Shown: piece by piece, positions 47,311 through 57,293 of the stretch | Layout of the letters: each line of letters starts with the position of its first letter | How positions within the stretch are numbered: position 1 is the first letter of the stretch | Origin: Alteromonas sp. IB21 | GTDB lineage: Bacteria > Pseudomonadota > Gammaproteobacteria > Enterobacterales > Alteromonadaceae | Assembly: GCF_016405965.1 (NCBI RefSeq) | Contig: NZ_JAEFCD010000015.1 | Location: forward strand, 48,655-112,654 | DNA length: 64,000 nt | Direction of reading: 5' to 3' | The notes under the pieces: generated by a model | Told to the model about the DNA's origin: nothing | The model's input: the letters and a program-made list of their open reading frames with translations, nothing else | Database searches by the model: none | Made by a program: the position numbers and the translations under genes

Positions 47311-48518
47311 CTCTGCCCCAACGCCTCTTTTAAAGGAGTTAATTGTTGCTCCCAACTATATTCACTGATAATGGCCCTATAACTCTTCTCAGCTTTTGTT
47401 TGAGCGAGCCCAAGGTCGTTAATACTTTCCAAACAAGCTGATGCAAATTCATCAGCATCCTTAACTATCCACATTGCATCGCTATTAGCAAAATGAATCC
47501 CCTCTCCTCCCATTGGCGTTGTTATAATTGGGAGTTTGCATGCTGCGGCTTGTAACACCTTATTTTGGACGCCTCTTGCTAGCCTGAACGGTGCAACAAA
47601 TGCGTGAGCGTTATGAAAATACGGCAATATATCATCTACAAAACCAGTAACTTCTACCCCAACCTTTCCGTTTAATGACTTAATGTCTTCAATAGGGTTC
47701 ATACCTGCTATCGTAAATTTGGCATTTGGCGCCCCTTTGCGAATCAAGGGCCAGCAATTTTTCATGAACCAGAGCACGGCATCTACATTTGGCTTGTAAT
47801 CCATTACCCCTGTAAAGAGAAAGTGGGGATGAGATATAGTTTTTGTCACAACCGTTTTAGAATTAGCGGGGTAAAACGCATTAAAATCTAAGCCATTGCC
47901 TAGCACGGTAACTGGCTTTGAATCGTCGACTTTTTTACTAAACAAAGCTGTCTCTTCCTCGGCAATCAAAAAGCATTCATCAAACATTTTATTGGTTTTT
48001 GCTTCTAAATTTTTAATACCTGCACTTTCTCGTTTGTAAACATGATTCATAGGAAATGAAGACGACGCTGCGTATTGTGCCCATTTATCAGAGTCAACAT
48101 CCATAAAGTCCATGAATAAACGGCACGTTGACCCGCTAAGGTTTGGAGAATTGAAAACATAATGACTTAGACTTGATGCAGTGAGTAAGAGCGTATCGCT
48201 GCCTTTCTTAAGTTTCTGATTAACTACTTTCTGGAGCGCTTTTGAATAAAATGCACCTACACTGATTGGCAGCCCTTTACAGACCGCCTTAATATAACGC
48301 GACAATTTGCTTTCTAATAGGTAAGTGTTGACTGCAATATCTAAATAAGCAGAAAGAGACTCTGCATTTTTCTTGTCATCTTCAGTCTCGATTAAAGAAA
48401 AAACTTCTACTTCATACCCCCAGCGCTTTAAGAATTCAATCTGGTGGTAAGTCCTCAGTTTTTCCCCCTTATTTGGGGGATACGGTACTCGTTGCGACAA
48501 CACGCAAACTTTCGACAT
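47307..48518 (-). CDS. Glycosyltransferase, PEP-CTERM/XrtA-associated (TIGR03087 type)
   Basis: A GT-B fold glycosyltransferase of the GT4 kind, with the PYPPNKGEKLRTYHQ opening (residues 12-26) typical of the exosortase-linked family. LFMDFMDVDSDKWAQYA near 135-151, the VTVLGNGLDF motif near 201, and the nucleotide-sugar end VAPFRLARGVQNKVLQAAACKLPII near 312-336 follow. The start MSKVCVLSQ at 48518 is set by an excellent GGAAGG site; the frame continues 25 codons upstream. With the acetyltransferase it forms a two-gene minus-strand unit, divergent from the large + strand operon. Confidence 0.86.
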   Translation of the reverse strand: MSKVCVLSQRVPYPPNKGEKLRTYHQIEFLKRWGYEVEVFSLIETEDDKKNAESLSAYLDIAVNTYLLESKLSRYIKAVCKGLPISVGAFYSKALQKVVNQKLKKGSDTLLLTASSLSHYVFNSPNLSGSTCRLFMDFMDVDSDKWAQYAASSSFPMNHVYKRESAGIKNLEAKTNKMFDECFLIAEEETALFSKKVDDSKPVTVLGNGLDFNAFYPANSKTVVTKTISHPHFLFTGVMDYKPNVDAVLWFMKNCWPLIRKGAPNAKFTIAGMNPIEDIKSLNGKVGVEVTGFVDDILPYFHNAHAFVAPFRLARGVQNKVLQAAACKLPIITTPMGGEGIHFANSDAMWIVKDADEFASACLESINDLGLAQTKAEKSYRAIISEYSWEQQLTPLKEALGQR

Positions 48519-48706
48519 CAGCGCCTTCCAAGCTATCTTTAATGTTTTTATTTGTCCTGTAGTCATACTACTTCGAAGCAAATATAAGGTCAAAGCAACA
48601 AATTAGTGATGAAGGCTACACAAGTGGCAATTCCATTGGCATACTAGAGTCATTATGCATATGTTCATCAAGAACATTGCTCACGGAAGAAATAAAGAAA
48701 GCAGTA

Positions 48707-51244
48707 ATGACACAAACGGTTGGAACTATCCAGATTGCCTCTTTAGCGAAAGAGACGTGCGGACATTTTAAAACAGGGTTGCCCTGCCCTAAGGGAATGT
48801 GGCCCGCCGTCACTCAATTTCGGCTTGCCGCAAACGGAATACTACTAACTGACGCTTTTATCAAAACCTCGCAGCTATGGCCAGATGGTTCAATAAAATG
48901 GTTGTTATGTGAAGGTTTGATTGATTTACAGCACCATTCGGTAAGCGATGAAATAGTTCTGACGTTAGAAGCGGTGGAAAGCGGCTCACCATCGAAAAAG
49001 CTTGTCTCACCTGTAAACAATAACGATGAGGCGCTTTCACTGTCATTGTGCAATGGCAAAACATTCACAATTAACAAAGCCAAGCCTTTTGAGTTTGCAA
49101 CCAACAAGCACTTATTCAGCTCTTTCGATATTGTTGATATTACTCCTCAATCGATAACCCCTATTGCATTCTCTTATGCTCTTCATTGCAATAACAACGA
49201 ATACAGCGCATTAACCGTTGAACAAAAATACGAGATTAGGCTTGGCAGCGATAAAAAGCTGATTGTTGAAACAGAAGCGTCAATCTTCCTTAGTACCGGA
49301 ACGGTTTGTGCTCATTTAACAATGCGAAACCCAAGCGCTGCGTCACACCCAAATGGGAAGTGGGACTTGGGAGACCCAAACAGTATTTATTTAAAAGAAT
49401 GCTGTATCTCGTTCAAAGGTAAATCGCTAGAGCCTACGCTGACGCTAAATTCTGATGTCTTTAGTTCATCTGAACATGAAGAGCTGACACTTCATCAGGC
49501 TTCCAGTGGTTTTGAAAACTGGCAAAGTCCAGTCCATGTAAATCAAGACAACGTTAACTCGCTTCCGTTTCGCGGTTTTAAGCTTTACCAATCAGAACAG
49601 ATATTACTTTCGGGTGATCAAGCGCAACCGCAAATTAAGATTTCAAACAGCGGTAGCACTTTTAGTATTCATGTTGATAAGTTTTGGCAAAATTTTCCTT
49701 CTTCAGCACATTTAACAGCAGACAGTTTGAGCGTTAGCTTGTTAGGTTCTAGGCATAGTGAGAATACTGAACTCCAGCCTGGTGAACAAAAAACAAGACG
49801 CATTTCAATCGCACCTTTTGACATACAATCGCTGCAGGTAGTCATTGATAGCGCTTGGTTAAAAAACGCATCTGTTTTGCCTTTTCTCCCTTCTAAATCA
49901 TGTGAGTTTGACTCACTTATAAAAAATGGCATTGAAGGTTCGTCTTCTTTTTATCAAAAGCGGCTCGATATCGACGAATTTGGCTGGCGACATTTTGGTG
50001 AGTTGTATGCGGATCACGAAAAGGCACTCGCACCTGACGAGCCCTTTTTCGTGTCACATTACAACAATCAATACGACCCTATATTTGGAATGCTGATGCA
50101 GTGGTTGTTAAGCGGCGATCCTTGTTGGTTTGAGCTAGCCGATGACCTTGCCAAGCATGTTGCAGATATTGATGTTTATCACACCAGCGACGATAAACCT
50201 GAATATAGCGGCGGACTATTTTGGCATACGGACCATTATGTTCAGGCATATACGGCTTCTCACAGAACATATTCAAAGCACCAGCCTACTGGTGTTTATG
50301 ATGATCATGCTGGAGGCGGCGGCCCGGGTGGGCAGCATTGTTATACTAATGGCCTCACTTTGCATCATTTGCTTACTGGCTACACACCGTCTCGAGACGC
50401 CGCATTATCCATAACGCAATGGGTAACCAATTATTATGAAGGCGACGGTACGTTTGTAGGCGCCCTGCTTGCGTTTAAAAATAGCGATATTCCTGGTGTT
50501 AAAAATGTAAAAACAGGAAAGTACCCTCTAGACAGAGGTACGGGTAACTACCTGCAAGCAAGGCTAGATAGGTACGAACTACAAGGTTGTGATAGCGATA
50601 TTGAGGCCGCGTCCTATATTATAGCGCATACGGTCTCCCCCACCGATGACTTCGACCAGTTGCAATTAGATAATGTCGAAGCAACCTGGTTTTATACTGT
50701 CTTCTTACAAGCCGTTTGCCGATTTATATCAGTTAAAGAGCAGCGCAGTGAGTGTGATTCTAGCTACCAATACGCAGTAGACTCACTTACTCACTATGCC
50801 AATTGGATGGCAGTGAACGAATACGCTTATTTAGATAAGCCTGACATTCTTGAGTTTCCGAATCAGACATGGAGTGGGCAAGACTTAAGAAAACTATGCG
50901 TACTGCATTTTGCATCTAACTATTTAACTGAAGCCCAACGTGCACTTGCTGAACAAAAAGCCGAACAACTAGCAGATACAATTTATCAACGCCTTAGTAC
51001 GAGTACTGAAACGAGCACCACGCGCGTAATTTGTTTAATGATGCAAAACGGTCATTACTCCGGTTTTAAGCAGGCTGCCCGCCCCCTTTTATCGACTTCT
51101 ACACAAAAAGGTCAGGCCTTAACAGAGAAATCCAGTTCATTACGTTTTCTTTTGTCCAGCCTTATTGATTTATCTCCGTCAAGAGAGAGAAAACAACTAG
51201 TTAAACGTTTTCCACAGCTTCAGAAGTGGTTAGGTAAGCCATGA
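48707..51244 (+). CDS. Exo-rhamnogalacturonan-lyase-like protein (PcRGLX/YetA, PL26 type)
   Basis: The 845 residues start with a RIFT-barrel-like domain: GLPCPKGMWP near 26-35, RLAANGILL, and LWPDGSIKWLLCEGLIDLQ near 56-74, which match the N-terminus of PcRGLX/YetA proteins. A middle helical barrel carries HTDHYVQAYTASHRTYSKHQ and GGGGPGGQHCYTNGLTLHHLLTGYTPSRDA (about 505-570). Family members cleave rhamnogalacturonan-type backbones. No signal peptide is visible, which is odd for a lyase of polymers. The start is the ATG at 48707, with a weak site. It heads the ~14-kb + strand operon and overlaps the next gene by 4 bp. Confidence 0.7.
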   Translation: MTQTVGTIQIASLAKETCGHFKTGLPCPKGMWPAVTQFRLAANGILLTDAFIKTSQLWPDGSIKWLLCEGLIDLQHHSVSDEIVLTLEAVESGSPSKKLVSPVNNNDEALSLSLCNGKTFTINKAKPFEFATNKHLFSSFDIVDITPQSITPIAFSYALHCNNNEYSALTVEQKYEIRLGSDKKLIVETEASIFLSTGTVCAHLTMRNPSAASHPNGKWDLGDPNSIYLKECCISFKGKSLEPTLTLNSDVFSSSEHEELTLHQASSGFENWQSPVHVNQDNVNSLPFRGFKLYQSEQILLSGDQAQPQIKISNSGSTFSIHVDKFWQNFPSSAHLTADSLSVSLLGSRHSENTELQPGEQKTRRISIAPFDIQSLQVVIDSAWLKNASVLPFLPSKSCEFDSLIKNGIEGSSSFYQKRLDIDEFGWRHFGELYADHEKALAPDEPFFVSHYNNQYDPIFGMLMQWLLSGDPCWFELADDLAKHVADIDVYHTSDDKPEYSGGLFWHTDHYVQAYTASHRTYSKHQPTGVYDDHAGGGGPGGQHCYTNGLTLHHLLTGYTPSRDAALSITQWVTNYYEGDGTFVGALLAFKNSDIPGVKNVKTGKYPLDRGTGNYLQARLDRYELQGCDSDIEAASYIIAHTVSPTDDFDQLQLDNVEATWFYTVFLQAVCRFISVKEQRSECDSSYQYAVDSLTHYANWMAVNEYAYLDKPDILEFPNQTWSGQDLRKLCVLHFASNYLTEAQRALAEQKAEQLADTIYQRLSTSTETSTTRVICLMMQNGHYSGFKQAARPLLSTSTQKGQALTEKSSSLRFLLSSLIDLSPSRERKQLVKRFPQLQKWLGKP

Positions 51245-52206
51245 GTATTAATACGTCTTTTATCATTCCGCATAAGGGGCGTGAAGACATGCTCATTGAA
51301 ACGTTAACGAGCATTGCGGAGCTAAAAACACCTAAAGAACAATACGAAGTTATCTTGGTTAGCCAAAACAAAGAAATTTCAGAAGCGCTTAACGAGTTTA
51401 AAGAAACGGTAAATTTGCGAGTTTTATATAACGAAGAAAATAACACGATTTCACATTCTAGGAATCTGGGTGCCTGCTTGGCCACAGGTAAATACTTGGC
51501 ATTTTTAGACGCAGATGTTGCACTTGCTTCGAATTGGCTAGACGTGATGATTGATACTCTCAAAACGCGAGACAATACGGCTCTAGTTAGCGCCATGCAG
51601 GTGAACAGCCCTAACGCGCCGCCTTTAGAGAGAATAAGAACGGCGTTAAGCAATGCTGAACTTGATGTACCTGTAAACTTTCTGCCTGGCCGCAACTTAT
51701 TTCTTTTAAAGGAAACATTTGAAGCGGCAGGTAAGTTTCCTGAACACCTTCTTACTTGTGAAGATTATTTCTTTACCGATAAGGTTAGTAAATTAGGTGA
51801 GTTGTTTTACACCTCACAAACCCAGTATATTCACATTGGCGAAGACAAAGCTTACGCACCGATGTATAAAAAAGAAATATGGCGCGGCCAGTCCAATATT
51901 GCATCTTTAAAAGGAAGGCGCATTCCGCTGAGAGAATGGCCAAGTTTTGTTGTTCCTTTTGCGTTTACAGGAGGTCTTTTACTGGCTTTTCTCGCGATAA
52001 TATTCTCGCAACCTATTGTCGCTATAGTTATGTTAGTAGGCGCTTTACTGCCTTTTGCAGCGTACACGTGGCGACTAAAAAGGCTTGTTAAGCAGCAAGT
52101 AACTTGGTGGCATTGTTCACTTTTTTATCTGCTTTATTTTCCGGCTAGAGCACTTGGAACATTAATAGGAGTACGCGGCGCTGTTAGTACCAGCTCGCAT
52201 AAATAA
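51241..52206 (+). CDS. Glycosyltransferase family 2 with C-terminal membrane helices
   Basis: A GT-A fold of about 220 residues: SFIIPHKGREDMLIETLTSI (6-25), then HSRNLGACLATGKYLAFLDADV with D90-A-D92 as the metal site, and CEDYFFTDKVSKLGE near 178. It is followed by two hydrophobic segments (about 232-275) and one more near 300, so the enzyme sits on the inner membrane and builds the repeat unit. The donor is unknown. The ATGA overlap ties it to the lyase gene upstream; the next glycosyltransferase begins 2 bp after its stop. Confidence 0.88.
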   Translation: MSINTSFIIPHKGREDMLIETLTSIAELKTPKEQYEVILVSQNKEISEALNEFKETVNLRVLYNEENNTISHSRNLGACLATGKYLAFLDADVALASNWLDVMIDTLKTRDNTALVSAMQVNSPNAPPLERIRTALSNAELDVPVNFLPGRNLFLLKETFEAAGKFPEHLLTCEDYFFTDKVSKLGELFYTSQTQYIHIGEDKAYAPMYKKEIWRGQSNIASLKGRRIPLREWPSFVVPFAFTGGLLLAFLAIIFSQPIVAIVMLVGALLPFAAYTWRLKRLVKQQVTWWHCSLFYLLYFPARALGTLIGVRGAVSTSSHK

Positions 52207-52208
52207 CA

Positions 52209-53318
52209 ATGAAAGTTTTACAGTTTATATGTTCAACCGGTTTTTACGGTGCAGAAAGATGGGTGTTAGCGCTATCAAAGCATTTACCAGATAATGTTTC
52301 GAGTGAGCTTGTGGTTACCTTAGAGCCGGGTACAGAAGAGCTAGAACTTGTAAAACAGTTCAAAGCGTTTGGAAAAACTCACCACATTCCTATGCAGGGT
52401 CGTTTTGACCTGCGTGCCGTTTCGAAATTGGCGGATTTAATTCAAGAACAAGATATCGATATTATCCATACTCACGGCTATAAGTCAGATATTTTGGGCG
52501 TAATGGCGGCTAGAAAAGCAGGTATTCCGTGTGTTGTAACACCCCACGGCTTTGAAAATGCTGCCGACTTGAAACTCCGTCTCTTTATTTGGTTAGGATG
52601 TCAGTCGATGCGCTTTGCCGACAAAGTTGTTCCACTTTCTAAACAACTAATGAGTGATGTGGAGAAGTTTAATATATCGCCTGACAAACTTGAGTATATC
52701 CAAAATGGCGTAGACTTGTCTGAAGTAGAAGCCGTTAGACAAACAAAAACAGACAAGCCAAAAGAAAAGAAGACCATTGGCTTTGTGGGCCAAATGATCA
52801 GCCGGAAAAATATAAAAGCCATTTTAGACTGCTTCGAGTCTTTATATAAAAAGCGTCAAGATATTGAATTAGTACTGCTGGGTGACGGCGAAGACCGCCC
52901 CAGCTTAGAGGCGTATTCAAAAACACTGGCTAGTGCCAGCGACATTCATTTTTTAGGCTTTAGAAATGACAGGCTACAGCTGCTGCGCGACTTTGACTTG
53001 TTCGTAATGACGTCGACGCTTGAAGGCATTCCTCGCTGCTTAATGGAAGCATGCGCCATGGAAATTCCGGTGTCTGCTTATGATATTGCGGGTATCGACC
53101 AGCTAATAACACACAACGAATCAGGTTTATTGGTCCCGCTTCACGACATCAACCAGCTTGAGAAAGATTGGGAGAAGTTGCTAGATGACAAAGCGCTCGC
53201 CTCTTCACTAGCTCAAAACTCAAAGTTGTTTGTAGAAGCAAATTTCTCTGCCAAGAGAATGGCTGATGAATACCTTGAATTATTCGAAGGAATCCTGAAA
53301 GAGAGTGTAAATGCATAA
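52209..53318 (+). CDS. Glycosyltransferase family 4
   Basis: The 369-residue retaining GT-B enzyme starts MKVLQFICSTGFYGAERWVLAL. It has IDIIHTHGYKSDILG near 85, TPHGFE near 112, VIP-like basic contact sites around VGQMISRKN near 195, and the donor-binding block ASDIHFLGFRNDRLQLLRDFDLFVMTSTLEGIPRCLMEAC near 240-280 (E-x7-E pattern). It should add one sugar of the lipid-linked repeat unit. It overlaps the deacetylase gene by 8 bp. Confidence 0.9.
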   Translation: MKVLQFICSTGFYGAERWVLALSKHLPDNVSSELVVTLEPGTEELELVKQFKAFGKTHHIPMQGRFDLRAVSKLADLIQEQDIDIIHTHGYKSDILGVMAARKAGIPCVVTPHGFENAADLKLRLFIWLGCQSMRFADKVVPLSKQLMSDVEKFNISPDKLEYIQNGVDLSEVEAVRQTKTDKPKEKKTIGFVGQMISRKNIKAILDCFESLYKKRQDIELVLLGDGEDRPSLEAYSKTLASASDIHFLGFRNDRLQLLRDFDLFVMTSTLEGIPRCLMEACAMEIPVSAYDIAGIDQLITHNESGLLVPLHDINQLEKDWEKLLDDKALASSLAQNSKLFVEANFSAKRMADEYLELFEGILKESVNA

Positions 53319-54327
53319 ACAGGACGTGTTATTTGTTTTAACTATTGATACTGAAGAAGAATGGCAGTGGGACGAAGAGTTTCCGCAGCATAACTGTTCA
53401 GTTGAAAACGTTGAAAAGCTTCCTGCATTTCAAACTTTCTGTGAAAGTCTTGGTATCCGTCCTACGTATTTTGTTGATTACGCCGTTGCAAGCAATAATG
53501 TTGGCAGTCAAACTCTGCGAACCTTTGCTAAGTCTAACAGCGCGGAAATTGGAGCACATCTACACCCTTGGTGCAACCCTCCCTATTTCGGTAAGACAAC
53601 CGAAGCGGAATCTCACGTAATAAACCTTCCTTTAGAGCAAGTAGAGCAAAAACTCGATGCACTAAACGCCCTTTTACACGACGAAATAGGCGTTCGCCCA
53701 CAGTCCTTTAGAAGCGGGCGATGGGGCGTAAGTGCCAAAATGCTTAGATTACTTGCATCAAGAGGCTATGTTGTGGATTCAAGCGTTTATCCCTTTTACA
53801 GGAACGACTATTTTAGCTGCCTCGGCGCGCCGGAATCACCCTATTGGCCTTCTTTTGACAATGCACTGGCACCTGGAGAACAGCGTCAACTGCTTGAGAT
53901 CCCTGTTACCGCCGGGTTTAACATTCAAAACTTTTCACTTGGTGAACGCATTCATAATCGTCTATCTAAACCGCCTTTTAATTGGTTTAAATCTGTCGGT
54001 CTACTTTGGCACAGTAAGCTTTTAAGAAAGATTTATTTGAGTCCAGAGCTTACCGAAATCGAAGACATGCTTGCGTTAGTCGACCAGAGCATTCAGAAAA
54101 GACAACCCGTTATTCATATGTACTTACACAGCTCTAGTCTAATCGACGGAGCAACGGGCCTTTTAGACGGGCCAAATGCATTTGAAACAATATGCCAGCG
54201 CATTGAGGTTGTAACTCAACACTTAGCGAAAAATGCCAATGTTAAATTTTGCACTATCTCAGAAGCCAAGGTGCATTTAAGTAACCGCAGCGCTTCAAGC
54301 GGTGTTATTAAAGGTGAGCAAAATTAA
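53311..54327 (+). CDS. NodB-type polysaccharide deacetylase
   Basis: The 338 residues have the NodB motifs TIDTEEEW (11-18, metal aspartate D13), AHLHPW (82-87, H83 and H85), FRSGRWG near 132-138 and, at the end, a conserved histidine in HMYLHSSSL near 271. No signal peptide is present, so it may act on a nucleotide- or lipid-linked sugar in the cytoplasm, or be a divergent member similar to WalW-like proteins. It probably de-N-acetylates an amino sugar. It overlaps both neighbours (8 bp and 1 bp). Confidence 0.87.
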   Translation: MHKQDVLFVLTIDTEEEWQWDEEFPQHNCSVENVEKLPAFQTFCESLGIRPTYFVDYAVASNNVGSQTLRTFAKSNSAEIGAHLHPWCNPPYFGKTTEAESHVINLPLEQVEQKLDALNALLHDEIGVRPQSFRSGRWGVSAKMLRLLASRGYVVDSSVYPFYRNDYFSCLGAPESPYWPSFDNALAPGEQRQLLEIPVTAGFNIQNFSLGERIHNRLSKPPFNWFKSVGLLWHSKLLRKIYLSPELTEIEDMLALVDQSIQKRQPVIHMYLHSSSLIDGATGLLDGPNAFETICQRIEVVTQHLAKNANVKFCTISEAKVHLSNRSASSGVIKGEQN

Positions 54328-55400
54328 TGACGGCACATCAAAATACAAAGTTACGAATAGCGTCAGCCAGCGACAAACCTTTGTGGGATGCCTATGTATC
54401 ACAACACAAAAATGCTTCCGCTTATCACAAGTTTGCGTGGCTTGAAGCGGTAAAGGCCGCTTACGGTCATTCAATGCTTGGCGTTATTGCCACATGTGCT
54501 AATACGGGGCAAGTTGTTGGTGTTTTCCCTGCTGTTTTAATGAATATACCTTTACTGGGCAAACAAATATGTTCTTTACCTTATTGCGATGTAGGCTATG
54601 GCTTAGCCGACAACGACAAGGTGTTAAATGACATGCATGCGCTTCTTGTTGCGCAGATGCGAAACGTAACAGGAAAAAAATTGGAAATTAGAGGTATAGA
54701 ACAATCACCTTTAGACAAAATCCAGTTTGAAAACAAAAAAGTACGTATGCTTTTGCCACTGCCTGAGTCAAGTGAAATACTGTTATCAAGTTTCAAATCT
54801 AAATTACGCAGCCAAATAAGGAAGGCGGAAAAAAATGGGCTTACCTTTGAGTTAGGCACATCGAACCTCCTAGTAAGTGATTTCTACAACGTATATGCTC
54901 AAAACATGAGAGATCTCGGCTCTCCTGTTCATGCCGAAAAATGGTTTAAGGCAATTATAAAAAGTTACGGCCAAAGTAGTTTAATTAGCGTGGTTTATCA
55001 CGATGGCCAGCCTATTGGTGGTGGCGTTATCATAAAATCGGGTGACAACGCTTCTATTCCATGGGCCTCAACACTTCGTGACTTCAATCGCCTTGCTCCT
55101 AATATGTTGTTGTATTGGTCTTTGCTTTCCCATTGCGCCGACAATGGCGTGAAAGTTTTTGACTTTGGCCGCTCAACCTTTGAAGAAGGTACATATAAAT
55201 TTAAAAAACAATGGGGCGCAGAACCTCAACTGCTTAACTGGCAGAGTTTTGATAAAAATAATGAGTTGATAGACGCTAAAAGCGACGCTGAGTCAGGCTC
55301 AAGCAGGGTTAGAGAAATGGCCGAAAACATTTGGCGTGAACTTCCCTTAAAATTTACCATTGTAACTGGGTCAATTCTTCGACCTTATATTAGTTTGTAG
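54327..55400 (+). CDS. FemAB-like protein, XrtA/PEP-CTERM system associated
   Basis: The 357-residue double-GNAT protein fits the FemAB-related family of exosortase loci (TIGR03019 type). Seen: YHKFAWLEAVKAAYGHSM near 31-48, LPYCDVGYGLAD near 80-91, KSKLRSQIRKAEKNGL near 152-167, and the block DFNRLAPNMLLYWSLLSHCADNGVKVFDFGRSTFEEGTYKFKKQWGA near 250-296. These proteins probably transfer an amino acid or acyl group to a sugar; this is not proven. The TAATG junction overlaps the deacetylase stop by 1 bp. Confidence 0.86.
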   Translation: MTAHQNTKLRIASASDKPLWDAYVSQHKNASAYHKFAWLEAVKAAYGHSMLGVIATCANTGQVVGVFPAVLMNIPLLGKQICSLPYCDVGYGLADNDKVLNDMHALLVAQMRNVTGKKLEIRGIEQSPLDKIQFENKKVRMLLPLPESSEILLSSFKSKLRSQIRKAEKNGLTFELGTSNLLVSDFYNVYAQNMRDLGSPVHAEKWFKAIIKSYGQSSLISVVYHDGQPIGGGVIIKSGDNASIPWASTLRDFNRLAPNMLLYWSLLSHCADNGVKVFDFGRSTFEEGTYKFKKQWGAEPQLLNWQSFDKNNELIDAKSDAESGSSRVREMAENIWRELPLKFTIVTGSILRPYISL

Positions 55401-55412
55401 GGATAACCATTC

Positions 55413-57293
55413 ATGTGTGGCATTGCAGGATTTAGCCTTTTTAATTTCAACGAAGGCGGTGAAACTTCATTAGAAGCTATGCACAAGGCTATTCATCACA
55501 GAGGCCCAGATGCCAGCGGCATGTATATCGATGAACATATCGGCCTTTGTCATAGGCGGCTAAGTATTCTTGATCTTTCAGAAGCAGGCAATCAGCCCAT
55601 GTACTCAAAAGAGGGTGACTTGGTTATTGTTTTTAATGGCGAGATCTACAACTTCCTTGAATTGCGAGCCGAGCTTGAAAACGACGGTGTTATATTTAAA
55701 AGTCATACAGATACCGAAGTTATATTAGAGCTATACGCACGCGAAGGAACCAAGTGTTTAGATAAACTAAACGGAATGTTTGCCTTTGCTCTGTGGGACA
55801 AAAACAAGCAAGAACTGTTTATTGCACGAGATCGATTGGGTAAAAAACCCCTTTACTATTTTAATGATAATGGTCGATTTGCGTTTGGCTCTGAAATTAA
55901 AGCTATATTGGCGCTGGAGAACATTCCAAGAGAAATTCGCTTAGACGCCGTATATGACTTTTTTGCATATCAATACGTTCCCGACCCAAAGAGTATTTTT
56001 AAGCACATTCACAAGTTACCACCTGCTCATTATTTAATGCTTAATAAAGACGGTTTCAGCATTCATGAATATTGGGATTTGAGCTTTAAAAACACCACAA
56101 GTGCCAGTGAAGATGCCAATAAAGCGCAGTTAAAGACCTTACTTGAAAAAGTCACTAAACAAAGAATGATCAGTGATGTTCCGCTTGGCGCTTTCTTAAG
56201 CGGCGGTGTGGATAGCTCGGGTGTTGTGGCTATGATGGCACAAGCCAGCGAAACTCCCGTAAAAACCTGTACCATAGGATTTGATGATAAAGCATTTAAC
56301 GAAGCGGATTTCGCTCGTGAAATAGCTGAAAAATACGAAACAGAGCACCATGAATTTACCGTTCACCAAAACGTTAGCGACAGACTAGAACATATCGTGA
56401 GCTTTTTTGATGAGCCTTTTGCTGACCCCTCGTTAGTGCCTACCTTCTTCGTTTCGGAACTGGCGAGAAAGGCTGTAACCGTTGCTCTCGCGGGAGACGG
56501 CGGCGATGAGATGTTCGCTGGCTACGAAAAGTACTCGATTGACGATGTCGAAAACAAGCTAAGAAGCAAATTCCCCGAAGCGGTCCGAAAGTCTGTTTTT
56601 CCACATTTAGCGAAATTGGCTGGAAAAGTGCCTGGCACGGTCGGTAAAAAAGCGAAATCATTACTCACAAGCTTATCTCACGAACCGGCGATGGGCTTTT
56701 ATATCACTAACAGTATGATGACTGACGAAATGTGGCAAAGCTTAATTAAGCCTGAAGTTGCACAGCAGCTCGCCGATTACCACCCTAGTCAATATACCCT
56801 AGACATGTATAACAAAGCCGACGGTCCGGACCATTTAAGCAAAATTCTTTACACCGACATCAAGACCTACATGACGGGCGACATCTTGGTAAAAGTCGAC
56901 CGCATGAGTATGGCAAATTCGTTAGAAGTACGAGCGCCTATTCTGGATTACCAAGTTGCAGAGTTCGCTGCTACACTGCCCTCTTCACAGAAATACCGGG
57001 ACGGTGAGAAAAAATACTTACTGAAAGAGGTCTTTAAGCCCTTTATTCCCGACTCACTGCTTTATAGAAAGAAAATGGGCTTCAGCACACCGCTGGATGA
57101 GTGGTTTAGAGGTGAATTGAAATCACTGTCCGAATCTCAAATTATTGGTTCACAGCGCGGGCTTTGCGATGTATTTGAAAGCGCTGCTATAAACAAACTG
57201 TGGCGCGAGCATCAAACGCGCAAAGCTGACCATGGCATTGTACTGTGGAGCATGTTGATGTATCAAATGTGGTATGAAAAATATGCAGCGTAA
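55413..57293 (+). CDS. asnB: Asparagine synthase (glutamine-hydrolysing) family amidotransferase
   Basis: The 626-residue protein has the N-terminal glutaminase domain with the nucleophile C2 (MCGIAGF), HRGPDASG near 30-37, then the ATP-binding synthetase domain with LSGGVDSSG (265-273) and RMSMANSLEVRAPILDYQVAEFA near 498-520. AsnB-like genes occur often in exosortase and other polysaccharide clusters, where they are thought to amidate a uronic acid rather than make asparagine; that fits the UDP-glucuronate-epimerase gene of the same island. It overlaps the next gene by 20 bp. Confidence 0.88.
   Translation: MCGIAGFSLFNFNEGGETSLEAMHKAIHHRGPDASGMYIDEHIGLCHRRLSILDLSEAGNQPMYSKEGDLVIVFNGEIYNFLELRAELENDGVIFKSHTDTEVILELYAREGTKCLDKLNGMFAFALWDKNKQELFIARDRLGKKPLYYFNDNGRFAFGSEIKAILALENIPREIRLDAVYDFFAYQYVPDPKSIFKHIHKLPPAHYLMLNKDGFSIHEYWDLSFKNTTSASEDANKAQLKTLLEKVTKQRMISDVPLGAFLSGGVDSSGVVAMMAQASETPVKTCTIGFDDKAFNEADFAREIAEKYETEHHEFTVHQNVSDRLEHIVSFFDEPFADPSLVPTFFVSELARKAVTVALAGDGGDEMFAGYEKYSIDDVENKLRSKFPEAVRKSVFPHLAKLAGKVPGTVGKKAKSLLTSLSHEPAMGFYITNSMMTDEMWQSLIKPEVAQQLADYHPSQYTLDMYNKADGPDHLSKILYTDIKTYMTGDILVKVDRMSMANSLEVRAPILDYQVAEFAATLPSSQKYRDGEKKYLLKEVFKPFIPDSLLYRKKMGFSTPLDEWFRGELKSLSESQIIGSQRGLCDVFESAAINKLWREHQTRKADHGIVLWSMLMYQMWYEKYAA

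Noticed and set aside
48625..48640. TGGCA...TTGGC look-alike of a sigma-54 promoter before the lyase gene
   Set aside because: GG-N10 is followed by GG, not GC; with GC the spacing is 11 bp.
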